In this document: one piece after another, positions 24,087 to 37,217 of the stretch | How positions within the stretch are numbered: position 1 is the stretch's first letter | Layout: each line of letters starts with the position of its first letter | DNA from: Stachybotrys elegans | Lineage: Eukaryota; Ascomycota; Sordariomycetes; Hypocreales; Stachybotryaceae | Direction of reading: 5' to 3' | NCBI GenBank assembly: GCA_020746835.1 | Contig: JAGPNK010000001.1 | Location: 1,426,001-1,490,000, forward strand | Length of the DNA stretch: 64,000 nucleotides | Position numbers and translations under genes: made by a program | Notes under the pieces: generated by a model | Told to the model about the DNA's origin: nothing | The model's database searches: none | The model's input: the letters and a program-made list of their open reading frames with translations, nothing else

Positions 24087-24955
24087 CTTGGCGGCGGTCT
24101 ATTGCAGAGCAATGCGTCGAGAAAAGGGAAGACTGGTAGGCGTTGAAGGTAGGACCTCTACAAGGCGGGAATTGCAAGTCGGAGGTTGAGAATCGAGCCG
24201 CCTCTGAAGATGCCCAAGTATCGAGGTAGGTCAGGTAAGGTAGGCGAGGCGGAGTGACGAGCTTCAACCATGCAGACACACACCTGGACGCTAGCAACCT
24301 ACTAGGCAAGCACCTTACGCATCCCACCTGCCAGGCGATGTAGCCTTGTAATACACCAGCCTCAGAGCTGTGGCTGAAATGCGGTGGGTACGTACCTACG
24401 GCATCCAACTTTACGACCTCTCCCCCATACCCGCAACAGAAGTGCTGCATGATGCGCCGAAGCTGCGGATATGGTACTTTCTTCATATTTTATGCGTTCA
24501 TATATAGAATAACTGAATCGAATCATATTTACGTTGTCGATTTGCGTGCGTACACGAAAATTCATGGGCTGGTTGTATGAACCTGTAAAGTACATTGCAC
24601 TTGAAGTGAGGGTACATACGAGGTACCTCAAATAATGACTAAGCCGGTTGGACTAGGCCCAGAGTTGGGCAGAGAAAGGTAGAAGCGCGGGGTGTCTCCC
24701 CACCATAAACTAGTGCCTGACAGGTACCATGACAGCTCACTACGCGACCAAAGACGTACCAGCCCAAGTTGGTTATCACAGCGCGTCCCACCTACAAAGA
24801 GATCCGTCACATCTCAACTCGCCGTGTACGGCCTATACTCGGGGGACGAAAACAAAGCAACTAAGGCAAAACACAACAAAACAATCTCGTTCCCGGCCAG
24901 AGATTGCGTCCTCCACTGCCCCCTTCCACTGGCCTGCTCCAGATGTAGCCTCAGC
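24087..24955. other. Divergent promoter region PUP2 / GCP2
   Basis: About 0.87 kb between two divergent starts. It contains GGTACGTACC-type motifs (near 24386) and GAGGTACCTC (near 24619). An ATG at 24729, out of frame with GCP2, would be an overlapping upstream ORF if it lies in the GCP2 leader. No PACE-like GGTGGCAAA box was seen. Confidence 0.5.
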
Positions 24956-27825
24956 ATGTCCTCGGGAGCCAACAGAGCATCGACTCGCGCCAATGGAATA
25001 GGCGTGACGAGCGCGCAAAGCAGCTTCAAGAGCACCAGGTCCGACGCACGATCCGCTACGCCTCCGCAGCCCGGTGCAGCCCACAAGCGAGCGACCTCAG
25101 ACAACCCCAGGCCGACCAGCAGGACCGCCGAGACCAGAGAGAGGCGCACCGAGGAACGGAGGGTCACGGAGCGCACCTACGAGGCCCGCATCGAGCGCCT
25201 GGTCAGAAGACCCTCGACGAGTCCGGACCGAGTCCAGAGGCGGAGCGTACCGTCAGAGAAGAGGGGCTCAGATGCGCCCAAGCAGAAGGCAGATGGCCGT
25301 CCCAAAGAGCAGAGGGTAGAGGCGCCCCAAGGTACGCTGCCAGCACAACTTGACCCCGGCCATGGGCTTGGCTAACCGTCTACAGCACCATGGAACCCCG
25401 AGGCAACACTGTTACCACACACAACGGCGCCATTGGCGTCGAGGATATCCATTCCGCCCTTGGCATCGACGGTGCCACAAGCTCCTCAGCCGCCCCCTTT
25501 GGCTGAGCTGAACCTCCAGGTGCAGGAAGCAGCCATGGTGGAAGACCTGCTATTCGTTTTCATGGGATACGAAGGCCAGTACATTCGATATGCAAAGGGA
25601 TACAACCCAGAAGAGGAGAGGGACCGTCTGTCTGGCCCGACTTTTCGAATTCTCCCCGGTCTGGATCCGAGCCTACACGACCTGACGCTCTCTATGCTTA
25701 AGATGGCAACATACTATTCCGCCTTGCAGGCGTTTGTTGACGTCCAGAGCCGCGGAGAGTTTGGCGCCGTAAACCATGCGCTCTGTGCATCCATACGAAA
25801 GCATCTCCATGAGTATCTCGTCCTGATTGCACAGCTCGAGACGCAGTTCTTGACCGGCGATGCTTTCACCGTCCATGTTCTGAATATACACACATTGCCG
25901 ACGTGTCAGATGATGCTGCATCTGTATATGCTTGCCCAGGAACTGCTCAAGAAGAACGGCCTCTTGGATGACGAAAGCGATGAGGAAGAGGACGACGGAG
26001 AGGATGACTACGAGAATATCCTCGAGAACCTGAGAGAGGGCGGCGAGCTCATCCCAGGGAACATGACGGGCAAGAAGATTAGCAAGGGAGGTGCTGTCAT
26101 TGGGATCGTGACCAAGCGTTTAGAGTCCATGTCTGGCGACCCAGCGGCTCGCGCCCTACTCACATCTCTTCTACGGGATGCAAGCCGTCCGTACATGGCC
26201 ATGCTGAACGAATGGCTGCACCACGGAGCCATCAACGATCCGCACGCAGAGTTCCTCATCAAGGAGCAAAAGAGTATACGGCGGGAGAAGCTGGAGCAGG
26301 ACTACACCGATGAGTACTGGGAGAGGAGATACACCATCCGTGATCACGGCGTGCCGCCCCAGCTCGAGGGCGTCAAAGACAAGGTGCTGTTGGCGGGCAA
26401 GTATCTCAACGTCGTAAGGGAATGTGGCGGTGTCGACGTTAGCAAGGTCTTCCAGGACGTGCCCACGTCCTTTGACGACAGTCGGTTCCTGGAAAACGTC
26501 AACAGTGCCTACGCACACGCCAACGACTCGCTCATGCAGCTGCTCCTGACGACCCATTCCCTGCCCGCCCGGCTCGGGTCCCTCAAGCACTACTTCTTCC
26601 TCAACCCATCCGACTACTTCTCCTACTTCCTCGAGCTCGGCGCGTCAGAGCTGCGCAAGTCGGTCAAGTCCGTTAACACCGGAAAGCTGCAGTCTCTGCT
26701 GGAGCTGGTGCTCCGCCAGCCCGGCAGCGTCGTCTCGCTGGATCCCTTCAAGGAGCACGTCAAGGTCGAGATGAACGAGGTGACGCTCATCAAGTCCCTC
26801 CAGCGCGTCGTCAACATCACGGGCATCGAGCAGGGCGAGGCGCTGCAGCCTCTGTCCAACCAACCCATCGAGAACGACAAGAACGCGACGGGCTTTACCT
26901 CCTTGCAGCTCGACTACACCGTCCCCTTCCCCGCCTCGCTCGTCATCAGCCGCAAGACCGTCTGGCGGTACCAGGCGCTCTTCCGGTACCTCCTCTCGCT
27001 GCGCTACCTCGAATCCCAGCTCTCGGCCACGTGGCAGACGCAGACTCGCGGCGTCAGCTGGAGCCACAAGGGCGCCAACCGCGATCTCGAGATATGGAAG
27101 CGCCGCGTCTGGACGCTGCGCGCTCGCATGCTCATCTTTGTGCAGCAGCTGCTGTACTTTTGCACTGCCGAGGTCATCGAGCCCAACTGGAACAAGCTCA
27201 TGTCTCGGCTCAAGGTGAAGGAGGCGTCGCATGCAGATGGCCCTGGCGGTTTCACGAGGACGGTCGATGAGTTGATGCAAGATCATGTCGACTTCTTGGA
27301 TACCTGCCTAAAAGAATGCATGCTCACCAACAGCAAGCTCTTGAGAGTATGAAACCCCTCCCTCCTCCTCTTATTCATGGGAACTAACACTGTGCCCAGA
27401 TCCATTCCAAGCTCATGCAGACATGCACCATCTTTGCCGCCTATACCAACTGGCTGACGCGCGAGCTCGAAAAGTCGGACCCGGATCTATCGAGCACCAA
27501 TCGCCCGCCCTCGATGACGCCGGACCAGTGGAAGCGCTTTCAGGCGACTAAGACGACGTCGCGCTCCGCGTCCTCGGCCGCCGCAAACCCCGACACCTCG
27601 GCCCTGTCCACCAACGACGCTGCCGAGGCCCGCATCGCCAACCTCTTTGAGATTATCCGCAAGTGGGAGGTCAACTTCAGCAGGCACCTGCAGATCCTGC
27701 TCGATGCCCTCAACCACTACGCCGCCACGGAGACGGTCGTCCTGCTGAGCCTGTGCGCGAGACTGAGTACCGCCAACCACGGCACCGACTATGCGGGGCT
27801 CAAAACCGATGAGGACGTGGCCTGA
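24956..27825 (+). CDS. GCP2: Gamma-tubulin complex component 2 (Spc97/Alp4 homologue)
   Basis: Core subunit of the gamma-tubulin small complex, which nucleates microtubules at spindle pole bodies. Three exons, 24956-25331, 25386-27346 and 27400-27825, give 920 aa. Exon 1 and the start of exon 2 form a disordered Arg/Ser/Pro-rich N-terminus of about 160 residues. The GCP N-terminal domain follows with EDLLFVFMGYEGQYIRYAKG, FGAVNHALCASIRKHL and YTDEYWERRYTIRDHGVPPQ, then VLLAGKYLNVVRECGGVDVS. The C-terminal gamma-tubulin-binding domain has DPFKEHVKVEMNEV and LVISRKTVWRYQALFRYLLS. The pattern matches GCP2 better than GCP3. An acidic insert (DDESDEEEDDGEDDYE) sits in the N-terminal domain. The start at 24956 is preferred over an upstream in-frame GTG because no homologous sequence precedes it. 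Confidence 0.93.
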
Positions 27826-28585
27826 ATCACTCGGCAGTACATGAGTCAGAGAGGGAGAGTATGGGTGGACATTGTGATTTGCACGGATGGTCCAGTGCGG
27901 AAATATCTCTTTTTGTTCTTGATTCTGTGATGCACGCAGCGTTTTCTTGCATTCTCACTTGAACATGTTGGGCGTTGTGAGAGGCTGCAGAAGTGTAGGA
28001 TCGGCATACCTTTGATACCACGGCGGCATATCGAACGAACCAGGCAAATGTAAGAGGGAGAATCATCTGGCTAAGCCAGCCAGGTCAAGGTTTTATGGTA
28101 GATTGTCTGCCAAAAGATACAAAGAAAAAGGAGAGGGAAAAATATCAAGTTGCTGTGGTATCGAGAACTGTAACAAAATAGTTACATTCCTATATATATC
28201 ATGATTGCTTGCCTTCGCCCCTTTTTTATTCGCCTCCGCCCAGCTAAACTGTCTAACCGTCTCGTGAGAGCTAGAATTCAAATGTAGGGGATGTAGTAAT
28301 ATGCCTCCATGATGCCATCAGTAGAAGAGAGAAAGAAACGAAGAGAAAAACGAAACATGCCCGCTCGACCTTTACAGTCGCATGGCCGAAAATGAGCCGA
28401 TGAAGAGTGAAAAAGAAGCATTGAGCTTTCACCGACACCAAAAGAGGATAGAAGAAGAGCAACAACAGAAAAAAGAAGAAATGCCGGGGGAAATCTAGGG
28501 AGAACAGCCATTAGAAACCTATCAAAATGCTGCCCGCTCCGCTGATACCGTAATCGTTCTCCTCGTAAGCATCGTAAAATGGCAT
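27826..28585. other. Convergent intergenic (GCP2 / Rad5-like)
   Basis: About 0.76 kb of AT-richer DNA with short homopolymer runs and a TATATATAT stretch near 28190. No supported ORF. Confidence 0.45.
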
Positions 28586-31500
28586 CTACTTGAAAAGACT
28601 GCGTAGATCCATCAGTTTCTGTCTAGCTGCCTCGGCCTTGTCGAGAGCCTTGCTCCGGCCGTCCATGCTGAGACTGGCCAGCTTCATCTTCTTCTCCTGC
28701 AATTCGAGCATCTTTTCTTCAAAGCTGTCCCGCATGATGTAACGGACGGTGCGAACAGGACGCTTCTGACCGAGACGATGAACACGGTCGATGGCTTGCG
28801 CTTCTGCCGCAGGGTTGTACTGGGGCTCCATCACATAGACATTGTTGCCTGCCGTCAGATTGAGACCCAGACCACCGGCCATGATGGAGACGAGAATAAC
28901 GTGGACGCTGGGGTCGTCGCGGAAACTATCCATGGCTGCCGTGCGCGCGGTACGGGACATGCTGCCATCCAGTCTGGTGAACGAAATGCCTGCGGCCTTG
29001 AGGGCCAGCTCTATCAAATCCAGATGAGAAGTCCATCCGGAGAAGACGACAGACTTGAAGGGTGGCTCCGATGGATTGGCCTCGCTGGCTGCCTTGGACC
29101 TGAGCAAATCTTCGACGAGAGCCCTGGTCTTGGTGTGCGGTCCGTCGTATCTGTCGAGCTTCTTGCCCTGCGCTTTGGACTTGGATTTAGCAGGACCATC
29201 GTGCTCGGCATCCACATCGCGTCGCCGGAGTTCAACGTACTCCAGTCTGACGACGGTATCGCAGACAGGGCAAGGACCTGCCGAATAGCGAGGGTCGACC
29301 ATTTCTTGTGCCCTTTCCCGGAAATTCTTAATGCAGGATCGGCACACAACATGGAAACAAGGGGTCATGTAGCCAAGAACCTCTTCCTGGGTCTCGTCAA
29401 TGTTCTGCGGATCGCTGGACATGAGCTTCTTGCTGCATTCTATGCAGGCGTCATTGTTCGTCTCCTGCATCAGCGTGAACATCTCGTGCGCCTTCTGGTC
29501 CGACAGAGCCGGCCGATCCGAATCATCATCGTCGACGTCGATGGCCATCTCCGCCGACATGCCCTGGAGCGTTGCCAGATCGTCTTCGTTGAGGAGGTCC
29601 TTTCCGTGCGCGCAAAGTAAACGCAGGCGAAGAATGGCCTTGAGGATATGAATGTACGTGTTGCCGCCCAGAGCCCGCTCGTTGTTAACGCCGGCAAGTA
29701 TCTTCACACGGTCTTGGGCATTTCTGGCGAACAATTCGTAGATTCCTCGCTCCTCTGGGCTGAAATCGAGCCTGACGACAAGATCTTCGCGCGGAGGCAA
29801 GTCAATCTTATCCTTGAGTCGTCGGAGAGTGATGCTGTCAACGAGCACGCGGAGTTTTGGCACAATCTCAGGGTCGCAGGCCTTGAAGGGCTCCACAATG
29901 TAGCGAGTGAACTTGTTACGATCTTCGAAGGGATGCAGTCTGAGGAATGCAAGTAGCGCAGCCAGGTCATCGAGTCTGTTTTGAACGGGGGTACCGGTGA
30001 CCGCCCAGCGGCGCTGCGCCTGGAGACGACAGATGGCTTTGAACTGAAGCGTATTTTGCTCGCGAATCATGTGAGCCTCATCCAGTACGATTCGGAACCA
30101 ACCGATCTCCTCCAGGGGATACAGCCCGTCCTTGCGCTTGCGGCGAGATGACAGCTCGTTGGAGACGGAGCCATAGGTGGTTATGACGAGATCGAATGCG
30201 GCCAGTCTGGCCACGTCCTTGATGCGGCTCGAGCCATGGTAGATGTGGTAGTTGAGGCTGCCGGGGCTGACGTGCTGCTTAATTTGCTCCTCCCAGTTTG
30301 TGATTGTGCTCAGTGGGCAGATGAGGAGAGTTGTTCGAGAATTCTGCTTCAGATAAGTGAGGCCGAGGTTCCCAAACGCAGCAGAAGGGTCGTGCCGTGC
30401 CGGGCGGGCTTCCGGAGCCGTTGGCTGTGCTGGCTCAGTCTTTTCCCATTCAAGGGCTTCATTGGTAGTGCTTGCTACCAAGGAGAGGATGCTCAGGGTT
30501 TTTCCGAGGCCCATCATATCGGCCAGAATGCCACCGCGAGTCTCCGGGGGTTCGTGCTTCTGAGATTGGCTTGTGATGACATTATAGAAAAGAGTGGTGC
30601 CATTAACAACTCTATTCTGCCAAAATGACACCATGGTCTTGTCGGTATGAAGGTGCCGCGGCTGCTCTCTGTTCATCATGAAGTACAGGCCTTGCTTCTG
30701 GTGGTTCAGCAGCGGGGTCGTAATGGATGAGGTCGGGTCCATGAATGGGAGATCTTCGTTCCTAGTAAGAGAGTCGAAGACACCCATCACCTCTGACCGA
30801 ACTTCTTCGACGGTCCGGGTGGTAAGTGGGGTAGCAGTGGCATTGCCGTCTGTTGGATAGGCTTTCGGGGCGGGAGGCTTGTACTCGCTTACATGGGGAT
30901 TGTGCACCTTGATACCCTTCTGAACCATGTATGGTGCGAGAAGCTTGAGACCGTGACGATGTAAGTGCATCCCCACGTTTCTTGTATAGCGCATAGGGCC
31001 ATACATGACCAAGTCTAAACCGTAGATCTTCGAGATGGCACGGCCGGGTAACTCGTCAGGCATCCGCGGGCGGGGCGGTATGCGGCAATCAGTCCTCAGC
31101 TGGATCTTGCTGTCGAGCAATGGCGCTATGGCGGCAGCGCTCGAAGGGTCGATGAGTCCAATCATCTCTCTGGTGTGGTCGGAGACTTGAATCTTGAGGG
31201 ACCGATCGCCATCCTGCCTTTTGAGCACAAGCTTGATGCCAGGATGATAGCGGGAGCCCAAAAGACTCTGGACGCCTGGCTTGGGAGTAGGAACGCGAGT
31301 AGCGTTGAGGTTCACCTTGACCATGCCGTAGCAAACCTCCTCGTCGCGAGGATCTCCAACTACAACAATATCGTCGTCATTGCCTGGGGAGGGTTAGCCT
31401 TGAGGTTGGCTCAACAGGGGGGGTCCAGGGATCTTGTCGCGCACCATCTGTCAGATCGACTGTGACTGCCGGGGACCCTTTAGCGCTGGCGGGCTCGTTG

Positions 31501-31898
31501 CCCTTTTCCTTGACGTATTCACCGAGAACACCGCTGCCATTTCTGCGTATCTGCAAGGAGTCATGCTCGTCGACTTTTCTTCGCTTCGGCTGGGGGACTG
31601 CGGAACGGTGCTGGACATTATTCACGCGTTCGATCCAGTTGCCCACGCCATTCTCCATGTGCGTGTCCACAACGTTGGGCGATGACATCTGACTAGAATT
31701 TGCGGTAGAAGGGGCCGTGTCAGCACTGGCGAACTGAAAGACTAGAGCTCCATGACTGTTGCCGTCCGAGGCATCGCGCGGAGCAGTGCGAAGAGGGTGT
31801 GTCTGCTCGATGGTGGAGCTTCTCGCATCGGCGGTATTGACACTCTGCCGGCTCGGATGAAGCAACGCAGCCGGGTTCCAGGACGTAAGCGTGTTCAT
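28586..31898 (-). CDS. Rad5/HLTF-like SWI/SNF ATPase with embedded RING finger
   Basis: Snf2-family DNA translocase with an E3 ubiquitin-ligase RING inserted between the two helicase lobes, as in Rad5, HLTF and SMARCA3-like proteins that act in post-replication repair. Two exons, 31445-31898 and 28586-31383, separated by a 61-nt intron, give 1083 aa. Residues 1-160 are disordered; then a HIRAN-like/substrate region with VVVGDPRDEEVCYGMV. Walker A GGILADMMGLGKT lies at about 436-448, DEAH at 586-589, motif III-like AVTGTPVQNRLDDL follows, the C3HC4 RING runs about 798-859 (CIEC, CFHVVCRSC, CPVC), and lobe 2 ends in AIDRVHRLGQKRPVRTVRYI. All catalytic motifs look intact. Filamentous fungi carry several paralogues of this type, so I give no gene symbol. 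Confidence 0.9.
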
Positions 31899-34657
31899 AG
31901 GGCGCGGGGATCTACCTACAACCAGAGGAAGCAAATGTCAGTCATTATAGTTCAAGAGAGAATGGAGGCTCGCCGCGCCGTCTCGCTAAAGCACGGGTTC
32001 CAGATCTAGCCGCATGGCAGCAGATCAGGCAATTCCAGGCAGGAGAGCTGGCTGCTGCTGCAGCTACATACCATCAGTGGCCATTTGGTGAGCTGGAAGC
32101 TGCACTGCTCGCGGCAGGTGACGTAGGCTCTGTCACGTCCGAGAGGGAGAGCGAGGTGTTGAGTGTAGGAGTTTGCATCACAGGTTGGCGAGAGTTCCGA
32201 GCTTAATCAAGTAGTTGTAGTAGTAGTAAGAAGTGGCGGGCAGGCAGGAAATGTGAAGGTGAAGAAGGTATGGTATGGAAAGGTAAAATGTATTGGTGGT
32301 TGTGGTGAAGTTGGTGGTGCCGGAGCACGGTATTGGTGCTCGCGGGGTGGCCGATAAGAGGTGTTATCTAGATGCGGGATCCACGACCGGCATCAGATAC
32401 AGCAGGGGACTTTTCTAGGCAGGTCACGCGCACGCGCGAATTGGCCAGGCCAGACACTGCAAGGTTTTGACGCACTGCCGTGTGTTCTGAGCTTTGCAGA
32501 AGAGGGGGCCCTGGTCTGGGGGAGTAGGTCGTAGGGGAGATGAAGAAGGAAGAAGGGAAGGAAAAAGGGAAAGAGAGAGGATCGAAAAAATGAAAATATA
32601 AAAAATAAAAATAAAATAAAAAAGGAGACGAGACGGGGATGAGGTAAGTCTGCAGGCAGGGCGAGAGGGTATGTGAGGTCCGAAGCGGGTAGAGGGAATC
32701 AAAATAAAATAGAAAAATCCGATGCAGGAGTAAACACGGGGGGTTTGCAGTTCGGCACAGCGAAATAAATGCAAGACGGCCGTGATGCTATCCGATCCAG
32801 AATCAAGCCTGGAAACAGGGATACGATGAACGGCCCTGCGGGTTAGTGGTTAGTCGGCGCTAAGCAGGAGCCCTGTGCATGGGGCACGAAGGCGTGCATG
32901 CATGTGAGCGTTACGAAGTGACGTGTAGCAAGTAGGGGAAGACAAGTCGGCCCACGGAGATGGGAGAGTATGGTACATACATAAATAAAATAAGAAAATT
33001 ATGGGAAACAGTGAAGGCCTCCTGACTTATAACTAGACGAGGGGACGGTCCATCACATCATCATGTACGTGCTAATCTCTTCATCTCCGTCTCTCTCTCC
33101 AATGCAGCACAGTGATAGGTAGTGATAACAGGCGATCCAATTACCGCTCAACCGGCCCCCCTTCACGGTGTGGCTTCCATGTTGACGGACTGATAGACAA
33201 ACAGACAGGCAGGCAGCTAAGGCAAAGTTGGGGTTTGGAGTATGGATGCTTCTCGGGCCATGTGATCGACTTGACAAGGGACCTCCCCCCACATCCCACT
33301 CTACTTAGCATGTATGTACCTAAGCAGCCTCCACCGAACCTGACCTCCCTAGTTGAGGACGTGAGCAGTGAGCATCGTTAAAGCTGCGCAATCATTTATC
33401 AAAGATCTGAGCCATAGGGGAGGGGGGAGGTTACGCGGTCCTCGTGACAGCGAAGAATCTCGCCCCAAGAGGAATGGGACTGTGTCTTGTCTCTGTAAAT
33501 GCGCGGCAACGAAAACCAGATCGGAGGGGAAGAGAGTAATCGTAGATGGAAGCATTCACGGTTGTGGCTATGGTGAGCGGAAGGATATCGTATCGGCACC
33601 TTGCAGTGCGTGCTGCCTATTATTCGTACTACCGGGGGGCACGGCAACAGACGACGGTATATGGCCGGATGCAAGATCTGTTTGTTCCTCGCGAGTAATT
33701 CTGACTGATAATCACCTGTTGCCTGTAGCCATCCGTGTTAGCAATGAGGTGGTCCAGCGTTAGTAGTTCTTGAGTGGTACATGTACCGGAGCAAGCAAAT
33801 CCATTGCCGCCCCTGCCGCCGGGTTTTCAGGCCCTAGTGAGAAAACCAGTCGAACCAAGGGGCTTTCTCTTTGTCAGGAATCGGTATTCTTGTTCAAGCC
33901 CATTGTCTAGAGTCAGCCTCCAGCGTGTGAAGTGGAGACGTTTGGATCCCGAGCATGTCATTTCTGCCTGGCACTCAAGCTGCATCACTGGTCACCTGGC
34001 CCCTGGGAGGTTGGTGGTCCGTGCTGCTGCTACAAATTGGACTGCGCACGTGAGCCTCACATTCTGAAGGACATGTTAGCGCATCCCGATCGGGTTGATT
34101 CCCATTTATTTCTATTTCCACTTGCATCTCGACGGGAAGACTATGAGTATGAGGCTTTATTAATGAAGATGGCATGCTTTTTTCTTGCTTCATTTTACTC
34201 TATTATAGCCCATTTTCACCATCAAGAGATTACAAGTTTGCTGATTGTCAGATACATAGGTAATTAATTTATCCAAATGACAGCTTTATTTTCTTCCAGC
34301 GGATCATGATGGCCTCCTGTCCGTTGTCGTTGGTTGCCATAATATTACATAATCCTTCCCCGTCAAGCCACTATCTCGCCCTAATCTGATGCAACCTTGA
34401 ATTTTTGTCTGCCAGTGTGGGAGGGTGTGTGTGGTGTGTGGTGGTGCCCCGCCATCTTCCAACAAACCATCCATCGCAATCGCAATCGTCCGCTCCTCGC
34501 GCTCGTCGTCATCCCCACCACGACTTCGCCGTAGGAACTCGTGGCACAACCTCTGAACGTGCCCGGGCCCCTTTCGTCCACCGTTTGCCTGCCACACCTT
34601 CTGTCGTCCCCGTGCCTGCCCTGCACCGACCGCAGCTCGGCCGGCTCCTTGCCCAGC
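31899..34657. other. 2.8-kb divergent intergenic, Rad5-like / SRP68
   Basis: No supported gene. Contains an almost pure purine/A-rich tract (about 32535-32627) and C/T-rich DNA just before the SRP68 start. The ORFs here are low-complexity translations of those tracts or lack any domain. Long upstream leaders for both genes are likely. Confidence 0.45.
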
Positions 34658-36653
34658 ATGGACATCACCAGCTTCGTCGTTCAGGCCCGCCAAAAGGCTC
34701 TCCTCTTTGGTGGTGACTACTCGACCTACCACTCTCAATCATCCAAGAGGCTCCTCAACTCGCGCAGGAAGCTCGGCATCACCACCAAGCATCGCGGCAA
34801 GTTCCAGAAGCGACCCCAAGTCACTCCCCAGGATGTCGCTGCCAATCAAGAGTTCGTTGCCCAAACATCCTGCCAGCTTGTGTCTCTCGGGCGTTGCAAC
34901 AGCTAACCGTCTGGGATTGTGACAGAAATGCCTACCTCCTCCTCATCACCAGCGAGCGAGCCTGGGCTCAGGCTATGAGCATCAAGGCTTCCCACGCCTC
35001 TGATCAGAAGGGCGTTGTGGGCCGTACCAGATCCCATATCGTCTCCCGTCTCGAGAAAGCTGCCCGCGCAGCCGAGCTTCTGGTCCGCGTCCTCTCCGAG
35101 CCCGATGTCACCGGTGCAACTTCGACCGACATCCTCGAGGCCAAGGCCTACGCATCTCTCATCCGCGGTACCATGTACTTTGAGAAGCAGAGCTGGGAGC
35201 CCTGCCTCCGAAGCTTTGCTGTCTCGCGTGTCGTATACACCGCCCTCGCCACCTCCCAGAAAGCCGACATCTTCAAGGAGCTGCTTTCCGAAACGATAGA
35301 CCCCTCGATCCGCTACGCATCCTACCAATTGAAGACTCCGCGAAGCGTCCCGATCCCCGCCATCGCCCTGAAGGCATTCCCCACATCAGACGAATCACTG
35401 GTGCAGGAAATCAACAAAATCGACCCCGATATCCTCTTGGAAGGAGACGTAGCATCTAAGAAGGACCCCTCGGGTGCAGAGAGCGCCCCCAAGACATTGA
35501 CGTGGCGATCTCGAGTGGTGCAGATCGAGGATGCCCAGATTGCCACGGCGTGGGGTGTGGTCCAGCGCGCCGCCGCTCAGCTAGGCGAGAACTTGGCGGC
35601 GTCCCAAAAGCGAGGCGTCCACGATATAGCCGGCGCCTACGACGAGATTCTGCTGGCCACCCAAGATGCAGTGGACGCGACAAAGCAGGCGATTGATGAG
35701 CTGCGGGAGGAGGGCGTCGGTCAGGGCGATGCTCGCATGCAGAGCCTGCAGATTACGCGCACCGCCGTCAATTACGAGATGGTCAGTTGGCGAATTGGGC
35801 GGAACAGGGTTCTGACCGGCCCCCACGACGGCGCTACCGAAGAATACGGCTCCCTGAGACGGAGCTTCAAGGCCAAGGCCGCGCATGCAGCCGGGGAGCA
35901 GCCCCGAGAACTGCCCGCCAGCAGGAAGCTCGCGAAGCTCAAGGAGAAGGTCGCCCTCTACAACGGCATCCTGCAGAGCTTGGAGTCCATCAAGGAGCTT
36001 CCGGGTGTGGCTGCCGATGAGGAGCTTGCGGCCAAGATTGGTGCTTTTGACAAGTACTTTGAAGCTCTCAAGTAAGCAAATGCCCACATTAATCACCATT
36101 CATGACTACTTACCGACATCTTAGGTGCCTCTCCATCGCCCGCTCACACGCAATCATTGGCAATGTCGGAAACGCCCTCGGCTTGATAAGCCATGCTTCC
36201 CAGCTCTGCCAGGAGTCGTCGTCCAACTTCCCCGAGGCAGACAGCGCCAAGCAGGGCCCAGCACTGAACGTCGAGGTAACAAGCGAGGACGTTGCCTTCC
36301 TCGCCTCTCTTCTCGACGGAGAGCTGCAGCGCCATCGTGCCATCGTTCACATCGACAACCTGCGCAAGGGGGCAGGTGAAAAGGGGTCAAGCGTCAAAGT
36401 GCCTCTGATCGAGCAGCTGTCGGAGTATCCTGCCACGGGTGTGGACTTGGCCAACCTGGTCCAGTTTCCTCCCAAGATGGAGCCCATTCCCATAAAGCCC
36501 ATTTTCCTCGACGTCGCCTTCAACTATATCAACTACCCTGGCAAGGGTCGCCAGACACCCGCCTCCACCACCAACGCAGCAGCCGCCCCCACGCCTCAAC
36601 AGGAGCATCCCCAGCAGCAGAAACGGGGTTGGTTTGGGTTTGGCCGTTCATAG
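34658..36653 (+). CDS. SRP68: Signal recognition particle subunit SRP68
   Basis: Binds SRP RNA with SRP72 and stabilises the S domain of the particle that targets secretory proteins to the ER. Three exons, 34658-34851, 34926-36071 and 36125-36653, give 622 aa, the usual fungal size. The N-terminal RNA-binding domain has FVVQARQKALLFGGDYSTY, SSKRLLNSRRKLGI and HRGKFQKRPQVTP, then NAYLLLITSERAWAQAM and SHIVSRLEKAARAAELL. Long helical TPR-like segments follow, then VDLANLVQFPPKMEPIPIKP and FLDVAFNYINYPGK, the conserved SRP72-facing end. The C-terminus is Gln/Pro-rich and ends in RGWFGFGRS. Donors are GTTCGT and GTAAGC; branch sites fit. Both junctions rest on frame continuity and family homology. 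Confidence 0.95.
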
Positions 36654-37217
36654 ATGTGAATCTACTACAAAATTACTGATATACGCGGAACAAAGAGGAA
36701 AAGAAATGTCTACGCGTCTCTCTCTTTCTGCAAATACCTCCTTTACGCGGTCCTCGACGCGACACCACTTCCGGGTTCGGGCACGGAGTATGCATCTCCC
36801 TTTTGATGTTGGTGTTTACCGCCTACGCTACATGTCTCACCTTGCCCTCCGGAGCTCTTTGGCCGCGGTCGTCTCGCGAAAGGTCTTCGTTCCTGACCGG
36901 GTTGGAATGGAATGAAGGAGGGATGGCGGGGTTCAGGCATGAATGGCCCTGAGGAAACCAGCACGACAGGGAAACGATAGGAATCCAAAATCCCATAGAA
37001 AGTCGGATCTTCGTAGTATTAAACGAGCTGTGTCTCCTCTCGCTCTTTGTCCAGTTCCTCTCAACTCACAAGTCACTTCCACTCCCAATAAACACACTTG
37101 GACATCTACAATCTCTCTCTCTCTCTTGCCTCTATCAAGACATCTCGCTGTCCGTATAATCAATTCACCAACCAAAGGCCTCCCTTGACAAATCCATCGA
37201 GACAAAGCCAGTTCACA
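36654..37217. other. Intergenic, SRP68 3' end to membrane-protein promoter
   Basis: About 0.56 kb with a (TC)n run near 37113-37128 and C/T-rich, A-poor DNA before the next start. No ORF. Confidence 0.45.

Noticed and set aside
24692..24955. Upstream in-frame extension of GCP2
   Set aside because: Begins at a GTG and has no homologous sequence; ATG 24956 preferred.
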